Origin: a candidate division WOR-3 bacterium
GTDB taxonomy: Bacteria > Hydrothermota > Tepidihabitantia > Tepidihabitantales > Tepidihabitantaceae
DNA: 64,000 nt
Reading direction: 5' to 3'
NCBI GenBank assembly: GCA_024653355.1
Contig: JANLFQ010000001.1
Span: 434,001-498,000 of the forward strand
The position numbers and the translations under genes are program-made. Under the pieces are notes generated by a model. That model was not told the DNA's origin. It was given only the letters and a program-made list of their open reading frames with translations, and ran no database searches. Below are positions 25,401 to 33,906 of the stretch, piece after piece (within the stretch, counting starts at the first letter, position 1; the number at the start of each line of letters is the position of its first letter).

Positions 25401-25760
25401 ATGGCTGAAGAAGAAAAAAAGGTTGAGCAGATTTCGGCAACGAATCCCGATGACGATATTGAAAAGGGAAAGGGATTAGCGTGGTTATCGTATTTGTGGT
25501 TATTATGGTTGGTTCCGCTTCTTGCGATGAAAGAGAACGCCTTCTGCAAATTCCATGTAAAACAGGGAATTATTTTAACAATACTTAGCATTGCAGTATG
25601 GATTGTGGGCTGGATTCCTTTCATCGGCTGGCTCATCGCCTTCGTTGTCTATGTGTACATCATCGTAATGGTAATAATGGGGATAATAAACGCCGCAGGC
25701 GGAAAATACTGGACGATGCCAATACTTGGCAAACTTGCCGCCAACTGGTTCAAATTTTAG
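25401..25760 (+). CDS. DUF4870/Tic20-like small membrane protein
   Basis: 119 residues: acidic N-terminal tail (about 1-25), then hydrophobic segments and the family motif KFHVKQGIIL, ending with NAAGGKYWTMPILG, a typical DUF4870 C-terminus. It resembles its upstream neighbour in layout, which suggests an old duplication. A strong AGGAGG precedes the ATG, in contrast to the leaderless first gene of the pair. Confidence 0.78.
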   Translation: MAEEEKKVEQISATNPDDDIEKGKGLAWLSYLWLLWLVPLLAMKENAFCKFHVKQGIILTILSIAVWIVGWIPFIGWLIAFVVYVYIIVMVIMGIINAAGGKYWTMPILGKLAANWFKF

Positions 25761-25863
25761 ACAGCGCAAAGCATTATATTCCCATTCTATCGCTTCTTCT
25801 GATAATATTTATTATGTAAACTAAACGGCTTGCTGCACTCCGCGTTCTGGTTCCTGCTATCCT

Positions 25864-26898
25864 CTACTGTAACAAACCGCTCTGCTGGTAAATGTTAATG
25901 AGTTTTTCAGCGCATCTGTCCCAGGTAAAATTTTCTAATATGTGATGCCGGAGCGCCGGCGTTTTCTGTTTGCTTATCGTTTCAAGAAGCCCACTTTGAA
26001 TTGACTTTTCGTTTCGGGGTTCGATATAGGTGGCATATTCACCAAAATATTCGGTGGTACCACCGTACTTGGTAATACATATCTTTGCACCCGCTAAACC
26101 CGCTTCCAGTGCCGCTAACCCAGGAGTTTCGTAAAACGAGGGCAATATGAAGGTGTCGCATGCGGCATAAGCCGATTTTAATATTGGGGAGTCCGCTGCT
26201 AGCCCGGGAATTAGTTTTATCGAAGGTGTTTCTGATATGATTTTTACACATTCTTTACCATAGGCATTATCGAGAACCGGACCAATCAATACCGCGTTGA
26301 CCCCAATCTGACGCAAAACCTTTATTAAGGGAAGCACATTCTTCCTCCCCCACCCAATATGCCCTACATAAAGCACAAAGTCCTTTATTCCGTACTCTTT
26401 TATAAAAAGCTCGGGTGACGCTTCAACAAAATGTTTTTCAACCCCGTTAGGTACGATATGGATTTTACTTACTGGTATTTCTAATCCCTGCTCAATTAAT
26501 TTTAATTCGGCATCTGTGTTAACTATCACAATGTCTGCAAGTTCACACAGTTCCCGGCAAAAAGTGTGTTCGGTCCAAAATCCGCCTAATTTACGAAGGC
26601 AAACAGCGCAGTTAACATTGAATTTTAACCTTTTGGGGCTGCTGCGACTGTAAAATATCGGTGTTACAATTAGTTTCATTCCCAAGTTTTTTATCGCCCT
26701 TCCTAAATGGTATGTTCCAACATTAGCCCCGAATAGATGAAAAAAGCGATACTCTTTGAGATTGTATTTGTTCCAGGAATCAAACAACTCAACCTGAACT
26801 CCTTTTTCTGCCAGGGCTTTTGCTAAAGAACGCACCTGCCTCTCAACGCCGCCTCCAAGTACCGTAATCGCGGAAAAAGAACCAAACAAAACCTTCAT
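25864..26898 (-). CDS. Glycosyltransferase family 4-type
   Basis: 344 residues, GT-B fold: N-terminal GGGVERQVRSLAKALAEKG acceptor-side loop, HIVPNGVE linker, and the C-terminal nucleotide-sugar site with FYETPGLAALEAGLAG (the E-x7-E motif). It would transfer a sugar from a nucleotide donor onto a glycan or lipid. The start overlaps the deacetylase stop as ATGA. Last gene of a four-gene operon with another glycosyltransferase, a deacetylase-like protein and an HDAC-family protein. Confidence 0.85.
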   Translation of the reverse strand: MKVLFGSFSAITVLGGGVERQVRSLAKALAEKGVQVELFDSWNKYNLKEYRFFHLFGANVGTYHLGRAIKNLGMKLIVTPIFYSRSSPKRLKFNVNCAVCLRKLGGFWTEHTFCRELCELADIVIVNTDAELKLIEQGLEIPVSKIHIVPNGVEKHFVEASPELFIKEYGIKDFVLYVGHIGWGRKNVLPLIKVLRQIGVNAVLIGPVLDNAYGKECVKIISETPSIKLIPGLAADSPILKSAYAACDTFILPSFYETPGLAALEAGLAGAKICITKYGGTTEYFGEYATYIEPRNEKSIQSGLLETISKQKTPALRHHILENFTWDRCAEKLINIYQQSGLLQ

Positions 26899-28403
26899 AG
26901 TTGACTATTAATGCGTTTTTCCATCTTGCGCCGATAGTTTCGTAACTTTGCCTTTATTAACATTATCAAATCGGATTTTCTGGTATTTAACTCCTGTATA
27001 TTGAAACGCGTAGTTCGATATATTTCACTCCACTTTAACTCATCCCAGGATATCATCTGCGTTTTAATAGGAACAAATGCTATTTGACCATTTCGTTCTA
27101 TCGTTAGGCTGATTTCCGCAGGAGTTTCTGTTGCCTTTAAATCAAACCCTTCTTCTTTCAATTGGATTTCGTAGTTAATCGAATCACGGCGTTGCCACCA
27201 GTGGCAGTAGTCGGTAAGTGTAGTCCAGTTGCGGCAGCGGTCTAAACCATACTGCAAAATATCTATTAGTACATCCTGGTAATGAACTATCCACTTCGGA
27301 TGGTCATAAAAAAAACAAGGTTCTAAACGGGCGCACTGCAGGTCAATTATTCGGGAATAATAGTCAAATATTTGTTTTTTGTTCCGGGTCACCTCACTGA
27401 GTCTGCCCAGTGAGATCGGATGAACTGGAATCTGCAATACTGTACTGCGCTGTCCATTCACCATTGGCAACTCGGGCAGGTCGTCATAAGAATATCCAAA
27501 TTCCGAGGAGTACAGGAAACCCAGTTCGGTATATGCCTGTTGCAGACTTTCGTTCCACTCTCCATAGGGAGCGGCAACTCCAGTCGGCGCCACACCCAAT
27601 TGATTGAGTATATCCTTTCCCCTTGCGTAATTTAACTTATTTTGCGTAATGTCGGCATAAACCAGATGACGGTGACAGTGCAATTGAATATCTTCGCCTT
27701 TTAGGATACTTATGATTGCTTTAAGCCGTGCGTGCTGATCACCGGTAGTTACAAACCAGGTCCAGCGCATCCCTACTTTTTCTGATATTTTCAATGCCTT
27801 TTCGATTAAAGATGGGGAACTGAAATCCGTATCAACCCGAAAACCAAGAGTCGAGGGAAAAGAACCGGGATTGCAGGAGGTTTTTACAAAAGGGAGCTCG
27901 TTTATCTCGCAAAGGTATTTCAAACAGGCAGTCAATAAACGACGAACACCCCCCCGATCGGTAACGGCAACATCTTCATAAGGGAATCTCGGAAATGGTG
28001 CCCAGAATCTTTTTGGTACAATACCACGGTGTTTTAACAGAATATCAAGGTGAAAAGGCAGCACAAAAATTTTCCCCTTGCCCGGAATCTCGTTATAATA
28101 AATTACTCCTTTGCCCTTATCGCTGACACCAAAATTTGCCGAATCGGGGACAAAACAAGCTGTATTTATATCAACAACCCCGACTTTATCAAGAACACCT
28201 GAACGGTCAGGCGCAATGTATCTGATCTTCTTTAAATGGGATTTGAATTCTATGGGTGCATCGCGAAAATCGGCTACAATCACATGTTTCTCGCTCCGGG
28301 TGACAAACAAATATTTTCCCGTTGTGTCTGCTATCCGAAAAGAGATACCTTCGCGTTTCAATAAATCTTGCAGCCGGTCATCAGGTTTGTTAAGAATAAC
28401 CAA
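26895..28403 (-). CDS. Polysaccharide deacetylase-like (NodB fold) protein
   Basis: 502 residues. The central region (about 185-390) has GFRVDTDFSSPS with the metal/catalytic Asp pair and LHCHRHLVY, the HxxxH zinc motif of NodB-type deacetylases, followed by APYGEW. The first 180 residues and the last 110 are not recognised. It probably de-N-acetylates a surface sugar made by the flanking glycosyltransferases. TTG start, four bases after the upstream stop. Confidence 0.75.
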   Translation of the reverse strand: MVILNKPDDRLQDLLKREGISFRIADTTGKYLFVTRSEKHVIVADFRDAPIEFKSHLKKIRYIAPDRSGVLDKVGVVDINTACFVPDSANFGVSDKGKGVIYYNEIPGKGKIFVLPFHLDILLKHRGIVPKRFWAPFPRFPYEDVAVTDRGGVRRLLTACLKYLCEINELPFVKTSCNPGSFPSTLGFRVDTDFSSPSLIEKALKISEKVGMRWTWFVTTGDQHARLKAIISILKGEDIQLHCHRHLVYADITQNKLNYARGKDILNQLGVAPTGVAAPYGEWNESLQQAYTELGFLYSSEFGYSYDDLPELPMVNGQRSTVLQIPVHPISLGRLSEVTRNKKQIFDYYSRIIDLQCARLEPCFFYDHPKWIVHYQDVLIDILQYGLDRCRNWTTLTDYCHWWQRRDSINYEIQLKEEGFDLKATETPAEISLTIERNGQIAFVPIKTQMISWDELKWSEIYRTTRFNIQELNTRKSDLIMLIKAKLRNYRRKMEKRINSQL

Positions 28404-28407
28404 TCTC

Positions 28408-29598
28408 TTAATCCTCTGTCCCTCGGAAAATATCTCGATACATATTTAGCAACGACTGTTCGGCGACACGCCAGTTGTACTTTGTCTCTACCGCTTTTCG
28501 GCCCGCAAAACCACGTTGAATACTTTCCACAGGGTTTTCAAGAACCTCAACCATTGCCTCGGCGATTGCTTCAGGCTGAGTAGGATCTACAAGCCAGCCG
28601 CATTTTGTTTCATTCACAATCCGAGCAATTTCAGGAAAATTACTGGCAATAACCGATAAACCACACCCCATAAACTCAAATAGTTTGTTGGGTTGATTGG
28701 TCCAATCATTTCCTCGCTCGGGTTGAAATAAAATTAAACCAGCGAGACAGGGTTTTATAACATTAAACACCTCTGCATAAGAAGGTAGTTGGGAAACAAA
28801 AACTACATTTTCTGTCAGCCCGTTACGATTAATAAACCCCTTTGACCATCTTTCAATGTCATCTCTCCCGTCAAATTCACCCCGGACAATCAATTTCACC
28901 TGATAAAATCCTCGTTTGACGACCAGTGCTAATGCCTTTAAAAGTTGATGAAAACCTCGTGGGCGACATATCAACCCGGTATAAACAAACCAGGGATTTC
29001 GGTCTTGTTGCGGGGCTCCAATAAGTTCAACCGGAGGGTAATTGGGAACTTGAATCGGAATCCGCCCCCGCCGCGTAAAGCGGCGTGCTCGGGCATAATT
29101 GGTCTCAATAATCGCCTCCACCCGGCGGCTGGCAGTGTATTCAAGATAACTGACCAACGACCAGCTCAGCCAGCGCAACAGTAAGGGGAGGTCTCGGCGA
29201 TCAAGATAGGTTTGCGGAAACCATTCACTTGATTCATATACGATGTGGATACGCTGCGAAAATCGTTTTAACCAAAGGCTAATGGCAAGACACCAAGGGT
29301 CAAGACATTGATAGGCATCAGCATGTTCTTGTAAAGCCAGTTGGGCAATTTCTCTAACAAGAGCAAACTTGTGCCATCTCTTTCGCTCCGGTACCGCAAT
29401 GGTTTTGATACCATCGATAAATTCAATTTTGAACTCATTACCTAAGCCTATTAGGGTAACCTGATAACCACCCTGATGAAGAGAACGAGCTTCTCGGTCC
29501 CAGAATCTACTATATTTAACTGGGTGCGATACTGTCATCATACAAATCTTTTTCGTGCGCCGTTGATTGTATGCCCGGGAATCAGAATAAACGCTCAA
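28408..29598 (-). CDS. Glycosyltransferase family 4-type
   Basis: 396 residues, GT-B fold; MMTVSHPVKYSRFWDREARSL at the N-terminus (ending before residue 45), FVYTGLICRPRGFHQLLKAL (central), and a C-terminal LFEFMGCGLSVIASNFPEI donor-site segment. The TTG start overlaps the stop of the HDAC-family gene (TTGA). Sugar and acceptor are unknown. Confidence 0.83.
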   Translation of the reverse strand: MSVYSDSRAYNQRRTKKICMMTVSHPVKYSRFWDREARSLHQGGYQVTLIGLGNEFKIEFIDGIKTIAVPERKRWHKFALVREIAQLALQEHADAYQCLDPWCLAISLWLKRFSQRIHIVYESSEWFPQTYLDRRDLPLLLRWLSWSLVSYLEYTASRRVEAIIETNYARARRFTRRGRIPIQVPNYPPVELIGAPQQDRNPWFVYTGLICRPRGFHQLLKALALVVKRGFYQVKLIVRGEFDGRDDIERWSKGFINRNGLTENVVFVSQLPSYAEVFNVIKPCLAGLILFQPERGNDWTNQPNKLFEFMGCGLSVIASNFPEIARIVNETKCGWLVDPTQPEAIAEAMVEVLENPVESIQRGFAGRKAVETKYNWRVAEQSLLNMYRDIFRGTED

Positions 29599-30551
29599 GC
29601 GCTGGTTGTTTCTGATTCGTTGGGATTAGGACTATTTTCTTCGGCTGATTTAGGTGGTAGTTGCCCGAGAACCCTAAGGCATTCTTTAGCCGTGTTTATA
29701 TGAATTTCGGCGGTGTCTTTTGTATCCAGCGCATATCCGCCGGCAAGAACTGTTGCAACTGGTATCCCGGCATTACGGCAGTTTTCCAGAACAATTCGGT
29801 CTCTTAAAGCAAGACCTCTTTTTGTCAACTTCAAAGTTCCTAACTGGTCGTTGAAATAAGGGTCTGCGCCGGCAACATAAACTATAAGTTGCGGTCGATG
29901 TTCTGAAATAATTTTGGGAACCGCTTCTTTCATCAAGCGATTATACTCTTCGTCGCCGGTTTCGTCTTCCAGTCCAATATCCCAGTCCGAGCGTTCTTTA
30001 ATTGGATAAAGATGCTCCTGGTGAATGGAGAAAGTGTAGACTCTTGGTTCATTTTGAAAAATTCGGGCCGTGCCGTTGCCCTGATGTAAATCGCAATCAA
30101 TAACCGCCGCGCGCTCCAGTTTTCCTTCTTTTTGAAGTTTTTTAATCGCCACCGCAATATCGTTGATATAGCAAAAACCTTCCCCGTGTTCGGCAAAGGC
30201 ATGGTGAAATCCACCGCCGATATTCATTGCCACACCATCATTCAATGCCAGTTGACAGGCAAGAATTGTTCCTGATGCGTGAAGAAAAAAACCTTGAACG
30301 ATTTCCCAAGTAAGAGGTAATTCTGAACGCACCGTGCGCGAAGTCCAGCGGAGATTCAGCAGGTCATCAACATATTCTTTTGTGTGGACAAGCCGAATGT
30401 CGTCCACTGATGGTTCCGGAGGCTCTACAAAATCTTCAATCCGGGCAAGACCTTCCGCCAGTAACCCGTCGCGTACCATTTTGTATTTCTCGGTCGGGAA
30501 CACATGGACACCAACATTAAATCGATAACGGTCTGAATATACAAATTTCAT
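29595..30551 (-). CDS. Histone deacetylase-family (AcuC-like) deacylase
   Basis: 318 residues with the complete class I-like active site: GGGFHHAFAEHGEGFCYINDIAVA (two catalytic His residues), DCDLHQGNGT (zinc-binding Asp and His) and AGADP (zinc Asp). C-terminal tail is Ser/Glu/Asn rich. Bacterial members act on acetylated proteins, polyamines or small molecules. Here it leads an operon of two glycosyltransferases and a NodB-like deacetylase, so a role in amino-sugar deacetylation is possible but is inference. It has a consensus promoter and AAAAAGGTG ribosome-binding site. Confidence 0.92.
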   Translation of the reverse strand: MKFVYSDRYRFNVGVHVFPTEKYKMVRDGLLAEGLARIEDFVEPPEPSVDDIRLVHTKEYVDDLLNLRWTSRTVRSELPLTWEIVQGFFLHASGTILACQLALNDGVAMNIGGGFHHAFAEHGEGFCYINDIAVAIKKLQKEGKLERAAVIDCDLHQGNGTARIFQNEPRVYTFSIHQEHLYPIKERSDWDIGLEDETGDEEYNRLMKEAVPKIISEHRPQLIVYVAGADPYFNDQLGTLKLTKRGLALRDRIVLENCRNAGIPVATVLAGGYALDTKDTAEIHINTAKECLRVLGQLPPKSAEENSPNPNESETTSA

Positions 30552-30573
30552 TTTTATACACCTTTTTATTTGA

Positions 30574-30601
30574 ATTATAGAGCAACTTATTAACCTGTCA
30601 A
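30574..30601 (-). promoter_or_regulatory. Promoter of HDAC/glycosyltransferase operon
   Basis: Perfect consensus on the - strand: TTGACA (30601-30596), 16-base spacer, TATAAT (30579-30574), then a leader of about 16 bases with AAAGGTG. The -35 box lies inside the last codons of the upstream gene. Confidence 0.8.
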
Positions 30602-31687
30602 CGCTTTTTTACCCAGCATTCGCCTCCGCTGCAGAAGCGAGACAAAAGCCTCGAGCCGGGTTACAAAACCGGCTTCACTTGTGTGTTCGTCGACGGAAAG
30701 CGACAAAAATGGGATGTTGTAATCATTGCTGATCTTTGTCAAAGTCGGCTGCACTACCGTGCTGGGCATACAGGCAAAGGGATGGATGTGAATTACACCA
30801 TCATAACCCTCACGAGCGGCAAGAATCATATGTCCAACGGAATTGGCATCCTCTCCTCCCACACAATATCGCCAGTAATCTTTTGCTATATCCTGCACAA
30901 AGGTCATCTCATTTTTACCGATCCGGAAGCCGTGGAAACCGAGCCAGCGCGGCCCGGTTAGAAACGGGTCAAGTATCGCACCCATCTCCCCTAACCGCTT
31001 GATGATGTCAAAATTTACAAACGGTTCAATCGTGCAGTAACTTTCGCCAATCAATTTAATTTTGAGAATGTGGGCGCGGCCATTTCGGGGCAAACTTTGA
31101 AATCGGTCGGCGATTGATTCCGAGATAAATTTCAACTGCTTTACCGCATTTGCCCGGGCGATTTCCTTCACGACCTCTAAGAGTATTTGATGACACTTAT
31201 CCGGATATTTGACAACAGGTAGCGTTTCTCGGGCCGTTTTGTAAGCATTTTCCAGAGTCATTGCTTTCCACCAAGCCAATCGAAATGCCTTCGCAGTTCG
31301 GGCAACTGCCTGAGTCAGTCTTCCGTTATTCAGTTCCACAATTGCCTGGATGACTTCTTTGAGGCGGTCGCGGCGCAGTTCGATGAAACGAAACCGATAG
31401 CCCATTTCCTGTAGTATCTCCGCCTGCAGTCGCCCATAGTAACCAAACCGACAGGACCAGGAACCACTCACATAAACTAAAGTGTTAGCACCCATTCTCA
31501 GGGCATTGACCATATTGCCCAGAGTAATTTTAAAAGGTAAACAGATGGTCTCGGGAGCAAGTTGAGTACCGATTGCGAGCGTGTCTTTGTTGGGTTCTGG
31601 GGGGACAACAACCTCAGCGCCGATTGTGCGTAAAATTGGTTCAAGTACTAGATGAATATCGCCCATATAAGGAAATGTAACCCTCAT
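30590..31687 (-). CDS. Acyl-CoA dehydratase activase-related protein (DUF2229-type), second half
   Basis: 365 residues. It resembles the C-terminal half of the CoA-substrate-specific enzyme activase-related (DUF2229) proteins: MRVTFPYMGDIHLVLEPIL, LAPETICLPFKITLGNMV with a conserved Cys, SGSWSCRFGYYGRLQ with a second Cys, and HIHPFACMPSTVVQPTL with a third. These Cys positions suggest a shared Fe-S cluster, as in 2-hydroxyacyl-CoA dehydratases. It follows its partner by 6 bases. No BadF-type ATPase partner is in this cluster. Substrate unknown. Confidence 0.78.
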   Translation of the reverse strand: MRVTFPYMGDIHLVLEPILRTIGAEVVVPPEPNKDTLAIGTQLAPETICLPFKITLGNMVNALRMGANTLVYVSGSWSCRFGYYGRLQAEILQEMGYRFRFIELRRDRLKEVIQAIVELNNGRLTQAVARTAKAFRLAWWKAMTLENAYKTARETLPVVKYPDKCHQILLEVVKEIARANAVKQLKFISESIADRFQSLPRNGRAHILKIKLIGESYCTIEPFVNFDIIKRLGEMGAILDPFLTGPRWLGFHGFRIGKNEMTFVQDIAKDYWRYCVGGEDANSVGHMILAAREGYDGVIHIHPFACMPSTVVQPTLTKISNDYNIPFLSLSVDEHTSEAGFVTRLEAFVSLLQRRRMLGKKALTG

Positions 31688-31693
31688 GGTTGA

Positions 31694-32650
31694 CTAATGC
31701 CTTTGCGCTTTAAGTAAATCAATAAAAGCCTCCAGCCTGGTTTTCAATCCCGATTCGCTCGTATGTTCGTCAATTAAGATTGTAAGAATAGGAATTTTTC
31801 TCTTCCGAGTTCCTTCTCTCCGTATGAACTCATTTACAATTGAACCGGTCCCACAGGCAAAATTGGTGTACAAAAGCAACCCCTTGATGCTTTCATCCTG
31901 AATCAATTGCCGGGCACCAGTAATTAGTTCCAGTTCGTAATACCAGTTCGGAACATTTTTTGTGAGCGCACTCTGCATAATCTGTTCCTCGGTCGGGAAA
32001 AAAACTACCGGTTTTGCTCCACAACTGACCAGAAATTCAAAAATTTGTCCATTAAGACAATCATCAAATAAAAGGTAAGGATGACCGATAACGCCGATTT
32101 TAAATCCAGGAGGTATGCTCAAATACGGGTCGGTTTTTAGTTCATTGAAAATGTGGATTGGTGTCTCCAATCGCCGTGTCAACTCATCGGCACTACAAGC
32201 TGCCGCTTGAGCCACTTGGTAGGCTTTTAAAGCATCTTCCTTTTTTCTACCCAATCTACCGGCAATGTTGACGAATGCCATCTTTTCAGAAGAAATTCGT
32301 TCATCGATGATTAGTTCAACAATCTCTGTTGAACTGGGGAAAAGGGCTTTAATTAAATCGGGAAGCGCAAGTGCCTTTGGACAGCCAAAATAATAATCGC
32401 CCACCACCTTTCGACAAACTAAGCGCGGGATAAATATCACATCTGCTTTTTCTTGTAACATCTGGAAATGTCCGAGAAATACTTTAACCGGAAGACACAA
32501 TTCAGCCGGTCCTATTTTCAGCCCCGCTTCAACTATTTCCGGGGTTGTATTTGGCGTTAAGATGGTCTCAAACCCCAGTTCATTTAAAAAGGTTTTCCAC
32601 AAGACAAAATGATGAAACGTATGCAACGCCCGACATATGCCAATTTGCAT
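31694..32650 (-). CDS. Acyl-CoA dehydratase activase-related protein (DUF2229-type), first half
   Basis: 318 residues: MQIGICRALHTFHHFVLWKTF, GPAELCLPVKVFLGHF, FIPRLVCRKVVGDYYFGCPKALALPDLI, and FACGTGSIVNEF are DUF2229-type segments with conserved Cys residues likely to bind an Fe-S cluster. Both this and the following protein end in the same ILIDEHTSE-GLKTRLEAF-type sequence, showing that they are related to each other. The message appears leaderless: the promoter places the start at the ATG. Confidence 0.78.
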   Translation of the reverse strand: MQIGICRALHTFHHFVLWKTFLNELGFETILTPNTTPEIVEAGLKIGPAELCLPVKVFLGHFQMLQEKADVIFIPRLVCRKVVGDYYFGCPKALALPDLIKALFPSSTEIVELIIDERISSEKMAFVNIAGRLGRKKEDALKAYQVAQAAACSADELTRRLETPIHIFNELKTDPYLSIPPGFKIGVIGHPYLLFDDCLNGQIFEFLVSCGAKPVVFFPTEEQIMQSALTKNVPNWYYELELITGARQLIQDESIKGLLLYTNFACGTGSIVNEFIRREGTRKRKIPILTILIDEHTSESGLKTRLEAFIDLLKAQRH

Positions 32651-32656
32651 CTGGAA

Positions 32657-32684
32657 ATTATATAACTGCCTATCTTACGGTCAA
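32657..32684 (-). promoter_or_regulatory. Leaderless promoter of DUF2229-type gene pair
   Basis: TTGACC (32684-32679), 16-base spacer, perfect TATAAT (32662-32657), six bases, then the ATG at 32650. Confidence 0.78.
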
Positions 32685-32723
32685 AAAAAACTCCTGTTTA
32701 GAAATAGCACGGTTGCCGTTCGA

Positions 32724-32751
32724 TTGACTCTTCGAACGCGAAAGTTATATT
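32724..32751 (+). promoter_or_regulatory. Leaderless promoter of small lipoprotein gene
   Basis: TTGACT (32724-32729), 16-base spacer, TATATT (32746-32751), six bases, then the ATG at 32758. It is divergent from, and separated by 39 bases from, the promoter on the other strand. Confidence 0.78.
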
Positions 32752-32757
32752 ATTTAA

Positions 32758-33180
32758 ATGCGGCTCTTTGTTTTCAAAGTAATATTGATTTTACTCGTCA
32801 GCTGTAACACCGGCTCGCAAATTCGTAATTTTCTCTCATCCGCTAACCCTGAAATTCATGTTGGTCGGTATCCGCACTACTATAGGCTGATGTCAAACGA
32901 GGAAATAGAAAAAAGAAAAATTGGTCCTTTAATAAAAGACGGGGTACGGCATCGACTTTGGCTCGAGCAGGAGTTAAAAGCGAGGTTAGGAATTTCGCTC
33001 CCAACACCCATAAGGTATTATTATGCAGGTTACGATTCGGTTAATCAACGGATTGTGATTCGTTATTTTGCCGCTGATCCACAACCTTTGCTAACCGCAG
33101 GCTGGCAAATTCAATTGATTTATTTGTACCCTGCTTTAGTTCTTGATGAGATATATCTGGATGAAATTCCTCTGGAGTAG
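32758..33180 (+). CDS. Hypothetical lipoprotein
   Basis: 140 residues: Lys/Arg N-terminus, hydrophobic core, and a lipobox-like LLVSC with Cys at residue 16, so probably a lipoprotein. The remainder (HVGRYPHYYRLMSNEEIEK, RYYYAGYDS, and a Leu/Tyr-rich end) is not recognised. The phrase YRLMSNEE recalls the GWxTD-type region of some diderm envelope proteins, but this is weak. Single gene with its own leaderless promoter. Confidence 0.7.
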   Translation: MRLFVFKVILILLVSCNTGSQIRNFLSSANPEIHVGRYPHYYRLMSNEEIEKRKIGPLIKDGVRHRLWLEQELKARLGISLPTPIRYYYAGYDSVNQRIVIRYFAADPQPLLTAGWQIQLIYLYPALVLDEIYLDEIPLE

Positions 33181-33191
33181 TAAGTACCTGC

Positions 33192-33220
33192 TTGACTTCA
33201 CAGTTAATTTGTTATAGGAT
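33192..33220 (+). promoter_or_regulatory. Promoter of tRNA-Pro
   Basis: TTGACT (33192-33197) with TAGGAT (33215-33220, 17-base spacer); TATAGG at 33213 with 15 bases is the alternative. The -10 box ends 15 bases before the tRNA. Confidence 0.5.
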
Positions 33221-33235
33221 TCAATACCAATACAT

Positions 33236-33310
<75 letters not shown>

Positions 33311-33333
33311 TTAAATTTAATTCGAATCCGGGA

Positions 33334-33693
33334 TTAACTTGCTAAATGCTCTTTTGCCAGCGCAACCAGCTGGGCAAAGTCATCCGGGGATTTAATTGCT
33401 ACTTCCGAAAGAACACTCCGGTCCAGTTGCACTCCAGCCAATTTAATACCATGCATAAATCGGCTATAACTCAAATCATACGGACGGAGAGCAGCGTTTA
33501 TTCGTGTTATCATCAATGCCCGGAAAACGCGTTTTTTCTGCTTCCGGTCACGGTAAGCACTAAGTAAGCCATGCATTACCTGTAACCGGGCGGTTTTATA
33601 TAAACGAGATTTGCCTCCCCAATAACCCTTTGCCTGCTTCAACCATTTTTTGCGTCGTTTTCTGGTTGCTGGTCCAGTTTTAACTCGTGCCAT
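33334..33693 (-). CDS. rplT: 50S ribosomal protein L20
   Basis: 119 residues, standard length: MARVKTGPATRKRRKKWLKQAKGY-type N-terminus (shown to residue 24 in family terms by ARVK and RRKK), strongly basic, then LMITRINAALR and GVQLDRSVLSEVA, all L20 signatures. L20 binds 23S rRNA early in assembly. AGGAG precedes the ATG. Last gene of thrS-infC-rpmI-rplT. Confidence 0.98.
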   Translation of the reverse strand: MARVKTGPATRKRRKKWLKQAKGYWGGKSRLYKTARLQVMHGLLSAYRDRKQKKRVFRALMITRINAALRPYDLSYSRFMHGIKLAGVQLDRSVLSEVAIKSPDDFAQLVALAKEHLAS

Positions 33694-33705
33694 TTGATTC
33701 TCCTG

Positions 33706-33906
33706 TTAAAGGTAAGGAACAAGTTTTTTTATTGCCTTGAAACGCGTTTCATCAACAACTGCTGGACGATGGAGCCGTCGCTTCTGCTTGTTGCTTTTGG
33801 AACTGTTATTATGACTTGTTCCGCTATGACGATGGAGATATTTGTTGTTAGCGGAGCATTTAAGCCTTTTTTTAAGTGAACTTAATGTTTTTATTTTTCG
33901 TTTCAT
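33706..33906 (-). CDS. rpmI: 50S ribosomal protein L35
   Basis: 66 residues, normal for L35: MKRKIKTLSSLKKRLKCSAN N-terminus, HRHSGTSH, and KAIKKLVPYL C-terminus. The start overlaps the infC stop as ATGA; rplT follows 12 bases later. The order infC-rpmI-rplT is widely conserved and in model bacteria is autoregulated by L20; I cannot see an L20 leader site here. Confidence 0.95.
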   Translation of the reverse strand: MKRKIKTLSSLKKRLKCSANNKYLHRHSGTSHNNSSKSNKQKRRLHRPAVVDETRFKAIKKLVPYL

